The notes beneath the pieces were generated by a model. It saw only the letters and a program-made list of their open reading frames with translations, did not search any database and had not been told where the DNA came from. A DNA stretch of 64,000 bases from Bhargavaea ginsengi (lineage in GTDB: Bacteria > Bacillota > Bacilli > Bacillales_A > Planococcaceae): assembly GCF_900109165.1 (NCBI RefSeq), contig NZ_FNZF01000002.1, positions 496,001-560,000 of the forward strand, given 5' to 3'. Both the position numbers and the translations under genes were made by a program. Below are positions 59,185 through 64,000 of the stretch, piece after piece; position 1 is the stretch's first letter; each line of letters starts with the position of its first letter.

Positions 59185-60453
59185 TCAAAGGTTTTTGATC
59201 AGTTCATCAGCAAACTCGGAAGCTTTAACTTCTGTCGCACCATCCATCAGACGCGCGAAGTCGTAAGTGACGACTTTCGATTCGATCGTCTTCTCGATGG
59301 AAGTTGTGATGAGGTTTGCCGCTTCGTTCCAGCCGAGGTGCTCGAGCATCATGACGCCGGACAGGAGAACCGAAGACGGGTTGACTTTGTCGAGGCCCGC
59401 GTATTTCGGTGCTGTACCGTGTGTCGCTTCGAAGATCGCATGGCCGGTCTCGTAGTTGATGTTCGCACCAGGTGCGATACCGATGCCGCCGACCTGCGCA
59501 GCAAGCGCGTCGGAGATGTAGTCGCCGTTCAGGTTCATTGTCGCAACGACGTCGAACTCTTTCGGGCGTGTCAGGATCTGCTGAAGGAAGATGTCGGCAA
59601 TAGCGTCTTTGATGATCAGTTTGCCAGCAGCTTCAGCATCGGATTGTGCTTTGTTCGCAGCATCCGTGTCTTGCTCTTCCTTGATCTTGTCGTACTCGTT
59701 CCAAGTGAAGACCTTGTCGCCGAACTCTTGCTCAGCCACTTCGTAGCCCCAGTTCTTGAACGCGCCTTCCGTGAACTTCATGATGTTGCCCTTGTGTACG
59801 AGTGTGACAGACTTGCGGCCTTCTTTGAGTGCGTACTCGATCGCAGAGCGGACGAGGCGCTTCGTGCCTTCTTCGGAAACCGGCTTGATGCCGATACCGG
59901 ATGTTTCAGGGAAGCGGATGTTCTTGACGCCCATTTCGTTTTGGAGGAATTCCACAACTTTGTTTACTTCATCTGTACCCTGCTTGTACTCGATGCCGGC
60001 ATAGATGTCTTCAGTGTTTTCACGGAAGATGACCATGTCTGTATGTTCAGGGTGCTTGACCGGCGAAGGAACGCCGTCAAAGTAGCGCACTGGACGCACG
60101 CATGCGAACAGGTCGAGTTCCTGGCGAAGTGCGACGTTCAGGGAACGGAAGCCGCCGCCGATTGGAGTCGTCAGAGGACCTTTGATTGCGATGAGGTACT
60201 CGTCGATCGTTTTCAGCGTTTCTTCAGGGAGCCAGTTTCCTGTTTCGTTGAAAGCCTTCTCGCCTGCAAGCACTTCTTTCCAGACGATCTGCTTCTTGCC
60301 GTCGTATGCCTTCTCAACCGCTGCCTCGAGGACGCGGGAAGCTGCATTCCAGATGTCAGGGCCTGTGCCGTCACCGATGATGAACGGGATGACAGGTGCA
60401 TCAGGTACGTTCAGTTTACCGTTGGATACTGTGATTTTTTCACCGTTTGCCAT
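59185..60453 (-). CDS. icd: Isocitrate dehydrogenase (NADP)
   Basis: A 422-aa NADP-dependent isocitrate dehydrogenase. [20 protein letters not shown] contains the substrate Ser/Arg residues, [13 protein letters not shown] is family-typical, [20 protein letters not shown] (split by length) and [17 protein letters not shown] carry substrate and metal residues, and [12 protein letters not shown] with Lys/Tyr further on binds NADP. It makes 2-oxoglutarate in the TCA cycle. ATG 60453 has AGGAGG upstream. It is the second gene after citZ. Confidence 0.98.
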   Translation of the reverse strand: MANGEKITVSNGKLNVPDAPVIPFIIGDGTGPDIWNAASRVLEAAVEKAYDGKKQIVWKEVLAGEKAFNETGNWLPEETLKTIDEYLIAIKGPLTTPIGGGFRSLNVALRQELDLFACVRPVRYFDGVPSPVKHPEHTDMVIFRENTEDIYAGIEYKQGTDEVNKVVEFLQNEMGVKNIRFPETSGIGIKPVSEEGTKRLVRSAIEYALKEGRKSVTLVHKGNIMKFTEGAFKNWGYEVAEQEFGDKVFTWNEYDKIKEEQDTDAANKAQSDAEAAGKLIIKDAIADIFLQQILTRPKEFDVVATMNLNGDYISDALAAQVGGIGIAPGANINYETGHAIFEATHGTAPKYAGLDKVNPSSVLLSGVMMLEHLGWNEAANLITTSIEKTIESKVVTYDFARLMDGATEVKASEFADELIKNL

Positions 60454-60490
60454 TGTAGCATTCCTCCTGATTCTATCTTCTTCACAAGTA

Positions 60491-60512
60491 GGGGACGGCG
60501 GATGCCGTCCCT
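60491..60512 (-). other. Intercistronic hairpin between citZ and icd
   Basis: GGGACGGC and GCCGTCCC pair with a four-base loop, without a T-run. It may affect mRNA stability or relative expression of the two genes. Confidence 0.5.
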
Positions 60513-60538
60513 ATCATTGTACACTATTTCACATACAA

Positions 60539-61654
60539 TTAGCGTTCGTTTACCGGAACATAGGATTGCATTCCCGGACCTACATACTCCGCACGCGGAC
60601 GGATCAGGCGGTTATTCGAATATTGTTCGAGGATGTGCGCGATCCAGCCCGACATGCGGGACACTGCGAAAATCGGAGTGAACAGGTCGTGGTCAATGCC
60701 GAGCGAGTGGTAGACCGATGCCGAGTAGAAGTCGACGTTTGGAGGCAGGTTCTTCTGGCCCGTCACGAGTTCTTCAATTTGAGTGGACATCTTGTAGAGG
60801 TCTTCCTGCCCTGTGAGGCCGGTTAGCTTCTCGGACATTTCACGCAGGTGCTTCGCACGCGGGTCGCCCTTGCGATAGACACGGTGGCCAAAGCCCATGA
60901 TCTTCTCTTTATTGTCCAGTTTTTCCTGGATATAAGATTCAACCTTGTCCGGGGATCCGATCTCGGTGAGCATCTTCATAACCTGTTCGTTCGCGCCGCC
61001 ATGCAGAGGTCCTTTAAGCGCGCCGATTGCTGCAGTCACGCCGGAATAGATGTCGGAAAGCGTCGCGACACATACACGTGCGGTGAATGTGGAAGCATTC
61101 AGCTCGTGGTCTGCATGGAGGACAAGAGCTTTGTTGAATGCTTCTTCTTCGATCGCTTCAGGCTCCTTGCCGTTCAGCATATAGAGGAAGTTCGCAGCGT
61201 AGCTGAGTTCCTTCTTTGGAGCTACCGGCTCCTCGCCTTTTCGGATGCGTGAAAATGCAGTGACGATTGTTGCGACTTTGGCCTGCAGCTCGATGGCCTT
61301 CTGGTAGTTCGCCTCGTCGGACATGTCTTCCGCTTTTTCATCATACAATCCCAAGAGCGAAATCGCCGTGCGAAGTGCTGTCATCGGGTGCACATTGTTG
61401 ATCGGATAAGTCTTGAAGTGGTCGAGCACTTCCTGAGGCACAGCCATATTATCCGCAAGTTGCTGTTTTAGCTCGGATAGCTCGTCCGCTTTTGGCAGGC
61501 GTTTGTGCCAAAGAAGATAAACAACTTCTTCGAAACTTGCATGATTTGCCAGATCATCGATGTCATAACCGACATATGTAAGTGTATCGTCGATGATGGA
61601 ACTGATGGAAGACTGGGTAGCTACTACCCCTTCTAGTCCGCGTGTTGCAGTCAT
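60539..61654 (-). CDS. citZ: Citrate synthase
   Basis: A 371-aa citrate synthase. The catalytic residues are in GPLHGGANEQ (His near residue 225), MGFGHRVYRKGDPRA (His near 263) and PPNVDFYSASVYHSLG (Asp near 315). It condenses oxaloacetate and acetyl-CoA. ATG 61654 follows AAAAGGAGAG; the in-frame sequence upstream is leader. The promoter carries a cre-like site across the start point, so CcpA control is likely. Confidence 0.98.
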   Translation of the reverse strand: MTATRGLEGVVATQSSISSIIDDTLTYVGYDIDDLANHASFEEVVYLLWHKRLPKADELSELKQQLADNMAVPQEVLDHFKTYPINNVHPMTALRTAISLLGLYDEKAEDMSDEANYQKAIELQAKVATIVTAFSRIRKGEEPVAPKKELSYAANFLYMLNGKEPEAIEEEAFNKALVLHADHELNASTFTARVCVATLSDIYSGVTAAIGALKGPLHGGANEQVMKMLTEIGSPDKVESYIQEKLDNKEKIMGFGHRVYRKGDPRAKHLREMSEKLTGLTGQEDLYKMSTQIEELVTGQKNLPPNVDFYSASVYHSLGIDHDLFTPIFAVSRMSGWIAHILEQYSNNRLIRPRAEYVGPGMQSYVPVNER

Positions 61655-61740
61655 AGCAATCTCTCCTTTTTTCCCTGTAATGCCGTCATCCGGACATAAA
61701 AAAAACCGGAGTCTGGCCAATATTCAGCTTGTACTATCTG

Positions 61741-61788
61741 ATTAAACGCTTACAAGAACATTATAATCATTTCTAACATTTTTGTGAA
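61741..61788 (-). promoter_or_regulatory. citZ promoter with cre-like CcpA site
   Basis: On the minus strand TTCACA (61783-61788) and TATAAT (61760-61765) are 17 bp apart, giving a start near 61753. The sequence TGTAAGCGTTTAAT (61741-61754) matches the cre consensus TGTAAGCGTTWNCA in 12 of 14 positions by eye and covers +1 to +13. B. subtilis citZ is likewise repressed through a leader cre. Confidence 0.7.
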
Positions 61789-61882
61789 TGGATATGCCTG
61801 ATTTTCTTTTACTGCGGGCCAGAATCAGCAAAAAGAAGGCTAAAGCATCAAAAAAAGAGGCTGAGAACAGGAGGGTGAAAAG

Positions 61883-62845
61883 GTGAAAAGCGGAATCAAA
61901 TTCCAAAACGGGCTCAAAACATATGGTCCGGTCGCTGCCGGAGCAGCCCTCTGCTTTCTGTTGCCGCAGCTGTCGCTCGCCATACTTGCAGGCTACATCG
62001 CTGCTCCCGCAGTTTCCTTTATGAAAGAGCGTCTCCGAATCCCTCTTCCGGTTGCCGCCATTGTGGCAGAACTCCTGATATTGGTGTCTGCAGCATTTGC
62101 CCTGCTGTTCGCGCTTCAGCAGATCATCATCGCTTTGCCGGCAATCCGTGCTGCCCTTTCTTCTATGCACTTCGAGCACCCGGTCGCTTCTGAGTGGCTT
62201 ATTTACGCAGAAACAGCTTTGACTGCAGCCGGTGACCGGCTCATCGACTCGTCTGCGGGCATGGTACAAACCGCATTCAGCCGTGTATTCTCTTTTATCC
62301 TTTTCCTGCTCGCCTTCTACTTCTCTCTTTACGAATCAGCCAGGGACCGCTACTGGTTCCTTGCCGCTCTTCCTGCGGAGGCCAGAAAAAAAGCGAAAGG
62401 AATGTTCCGTGAAGGCGGGAGCCTCTTTGGAACATTCCTCTTCGTGGAGATCAGGCTGATCTTGCTGACATTTGGCATACTGAGCATCGGACTTGCTGCA
62501 CTCGGTTTCGGATCTCCGGTCGGAAGGGCGTTTCTCATCGCCCTCGCAGACAGCTTGCCGTTTCTTGGCGTCGGCATCTTCCTGATCCCAATGGCTGCCT
62601 ACTACCTGCTGAGCGGAAGCCCGCTTCTCGGTACAGCGCTGATCATACTCTATGTTTTTGTGATGCTGACCCGGCAGATCGCAGAATCACGGATGTGGGC
62701 AGCCACGTTCCAGCTGCGACCGTCCCAAACCTTTTTCATCACGGCTGCGTCCATCCTGCTTTTCGGACTGGCCGGGATCATATTGAGCCCGATCCTGCTG
62801 TTTGTGGCGGCCCGCATCAAAAAAATGCCGGCGTTTAGCGGATGA
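61883..62845 (+). CDS. ytvI: YtvI/AI-2E family membrane protein
   Basis: A 320-aa polytopic membrane protein of the AI-2E/PerM (UPF0118) family with about seven to eight helices; the C-terminal ALADSLPFLGVGIFLIPMA and LTRQIAESRMWAATFQLRPS segments are diagnostic. Members export small molecules or ions; function of YtvI is unknown. The start is GTG 61883 after AGGAGGGTG. It is divergent from citZ and overlaps the convergent fxsA gene by 11 bp. Confidence 0.88.
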   Translation: MKSGIKFQNGLKTYGPVAAGAALCFLLPQLSLAILAGYIAAPAVSFMKERLRIPLPVAAIVAELLILVSAAFALLFALQQIIIALPAIRAALSSMHFEHPVASEWLIYAETALTAAGDRLIDSSAGMVQTAFSRVFSFILFLLAFYFSLYESARDRYWFLAALPAEARKKAKGMFREGGSLFGTFLFVEIRLILLTFGILSIGLAALGFGSPVGRAFLIALADSLPFLGVGIFLIPMAAYYLLSGSPLLGTALIILYVFVMLTRQIAESRMWAATFQLRPSQTFFITAASILLFGLAGIILSPILLFVAARIKKMPAFSG

Positions 62846-63221
62846 TGACCACATTGCCTTTTTTCATCTTCTTCCTGATCTGGCGGTAGAGAAGCGGTTT
62901 CAATGCTTTTCTGGCTGCCGGTAAAAGGAACACAAGACCGATCAGATCGGAAATAAAACCGGGAAACAAAAGCATGAGTCCTGCAGCCAGGATAAACAAA
63001 CCATCCAATGCCGCATCTCCCGGCGGAAGTCCTTCCTCTGCCTTTTTGCGGATCTCCTGCCATGCACGCAGCCCTTCACGCTTTGCAAGAAAACTCCCGG
63101 CAGCCGCAGTAAGCAGTATCAATAGAATCGTTTCAAATACACCGATCTGGCTTCCCGCGTAAAGAAGGACCGCCAGCTCGGCCGTCGGAACCGCGATAAA
63201 CAAAAGGAACAGCCATTTCAA
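62835..63221 (-). CDS. fxsA: FxsA family membrane protein
   Basis: A 128-aa membrane protein with FxsA features: LFLLFIAVPTAELAVLLYAG, then GVFETILLILLTAAAGSFLAKREG and the LFPGFISDLIGLVFLLPAAR stretch. E. coli FxsA relieves exclusion of phage T7 by F plasmids when overproduced; the normal role is unknown. The start is TTG 63221 after AAAGGA; further upstream in-frame codons cross the intergenic hairpin. It lies downstream of pyk, as in B. subtilis. Confidence 0.88.
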   Translation of the reverse strand: MKWLFLLFIAVPTAELAVLLYAGSQIGVFETILLILLTAAAGSFLAKREGLRAWQEIRKKAEEGLPPGDAALDGLFILAAGLMLLFPGFISDLIGLVFLLPAARKALKPLLYRQIRKKMKKGNVVIIR

Positions 63222-63240
63222 AATGCAAAATCCTTTCGAA

Positions 63241-63270
63241 AGACGCCCTGCCATTCCGGCCAGGGCGTCT
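63241..63270 (-). terminator. Hairpin between pyk and fxsA
   Basis: AGACGCCCTG and CAGGGCGTCT form a 10-bp stem around GCCGGAATGG on the minus strand, followed by only TTTCG. It is probably a partial terminator or processing hairpin that lets some pyk transcript enter fxsA. Confidence 0.55.
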
Positions 63271-63286
63271 AGTTTTCTTGTTCTGA

Positions 63287-64000
63287 TTATAGCACGGAAG
63301 CATGACCGTTGTAGACTACGCCGGCTTCGGCATCGATTGTAAGATCCTGTCCGTCTTCAATATCGGTCATCGCGTTTTTCACGCCGATGATGACCGGAAT
63401 GCCCACATTCAGGCCGACGACGGCAGCATGGCTGGTCAGTCCGCCTTCCTGTACGACCATGCCTGCACACTGTTCGATGGCCGGCATCATGTCACGGTCT
63501 GTTCCATATGTCACGAGAATCTTGCCTTTCGTATCGCGGGCAAGCGCTTCTTCCGCATTCCGGACAACGACGGCTTCGCCAAACGCGACCGCCTTCCCGA
63601 TACCCTGGCCTTTCGCCAGAAGATCACCGATAACATGGATCTTCATCAGGTTGGTCGTGCCCGCTTCACCGACAGGCACACCGGCTGTAATGATCACGAC
63701 ATCTCCATGAGTGACGTATTTATGCTTGATGCTTTCCTCGACAGACGTCTCCAGGATGGCATCAATGGATTTCACACGCTCGCCGACAATCGGATAAACA
63801 CCCCAGACAAGCGTGAGCCTGCGTGAGCATTCGTCTGAAGCCGTCACTGCAATGATCGGGCAGCCCGGACGGTATTTCGCGATCATCTTGGCTGTCTGCC
63901 CGCTCTCGGTTGGTGCGATGACGGCTTTGACATTCAGGTTGACCGCCGTATAGGCTGCGGCCTGTCCGATCGAGTCGGTCATATTGCCCTGTTTTTCGCG
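63287..64000 (-). CDS. pyk: Pyruvate kinase, C-terminal part (cut by right edge)
   Basis: The last 237 residues of pyruvate kinase; the frame is open at base 64000. Visible are the end of the barrel (the TDSIGQAAAYTAVNLNVKAV segment), the allosteric C domain (ESGQTAKMIAKYRPGCPIIA; TLVWGVYPIVGE) and, after NLMKIHVIGDLLAKGQG, an extra PEP-utiliser-type domain with DRDMMPAIEQCAGMVVQEGG then LTSHAAVVGLNVGIPVI, including the TSHA motif. This extra domain is normal for Bacillus pyruvate kinases (about 585 aa). Its His-equivalent mobile-domain function in pyruvate kinase is unclear. Confidence 0.96.
   Translation of the reverse strand, partial: REKQGNMTDSIGQAAAYTAVNLNVKAVIAPTESGQTAKMIAKYRPGCPIIAVTASDECSRRLTLVWGVYPIVGERVKSIDAILETSVEESIKHKYVTHGDVVIITAGVPVGEAGTTNLMKIHVIGDLLAKGQGIGKAVAFGEAVVVRNAEEALARDTKGKILVTYGTDRDMMPAIEQCAGMVVQEGGLTSHAAVVGLNVGIPVIIGVKNAMTDIEDGQDLTIDAEAGVVYNGHASVL

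Noticed and set aside
59065..60681. 538-codon plus-strand frame opposite icd
   Set aside because: Antisense shadow of icd; composition and absence of domains speak against a gene.

Overview
The window reads as chromosome of a Gram-positive bacterium of the Bacillales, most likely family Planococcaceae (an inference; Bhargavaea, Planococcus or Sporosarcina-type relatives would fit). Evidence: strong AGGAGG-type ribosome binding sites, frequent TTG/GTG starts, T-box and L20-type leaders, SigW-, CcpN-, CcpA-, Fnr- and MhqR-like sites, and a right half whose gene order follows Bacillus subtilis. Base composition is fairly GC-rich for the order, except for an AT-rich patch at about 9.4-11.3 kb. 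No rRNA, tRNA or CRISPR array was found.

Left part (1-31.5 kb) is a mosaic of short transcription units: kynU (cut by the left edge) divergent from ilvA; a family-4-like uracil-DNA glycosylase; a short UvrA-like ATPase; fhs; a DUF3298 protein; mhqD with its operator; a 0.8-kb non-coding stretch with three ~110-nt tandem elements and a terminator; a hotdog thioesterase; an AT-rich island holding a membrane protein, a secreted protein and an integrase remnant; a CYP152 peroxygenase; pepF; a purine permease; a TipAS-type MerR regulator with its 19-bp-spaced promoter; a Ca2+-type P-ATPase; yyaL; a phosphoesterase ending inside a MITE-like element; a histidine phosphatase; an EEP nuclease-like protein; helD; and a GNAT/DUF2087 pair. 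At 27.9-31.3 kb lies a ba3-type oxidase operon (cbaD-cbaB-cbaA plus a 28-residue membrane peptide) preceded by a palindromic Fnr box, with fnr itself next door.

Middle part (31.3-41.6 kb): a small zinc-ribbon protein, a VOC protein, a candidate structured RNA in front of a ypsA homologue, an unrecognised 224-aa protein, an XRE regulator, a 2H phosphoesterase, a PadR/DUF1700-DUF4097 two-gene unit with its own operator, a dimeric dUTPase divergent from SigW-type ysdB, a 1.66-kb IS3-family element inserted exactly at the ysdB stop codon, and the translation cluster ysdA-rplT-rpmI-infC with an L20-type leader and an ATT start for infC.

Right part (41.6-64 kb) is core chromosome on the minus strand: thrS (T-box), nrdR-dnaB-dnaI (replication restart and ribonucleotide reductase control), speD with a structured leader, gapB with two CcpN-like boxes, coaE-mutM-polA, an hflK-hflC pair behind a SigW-type promoter, a MaoC-like gene with phoP-phoR, mdh, icd, citZ with a cre site, ytvI, fxsA and the 3' part of pyk. 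Central carbon metabolism (gapB, citZ-icd-mdh, pyk) and DNA replication/repair genes are therefore adjacent, as in B. subtilis, with hflKC as the visible addition. Most start corrections below rest on Shine-Dalgarno spacing and family N-termini.
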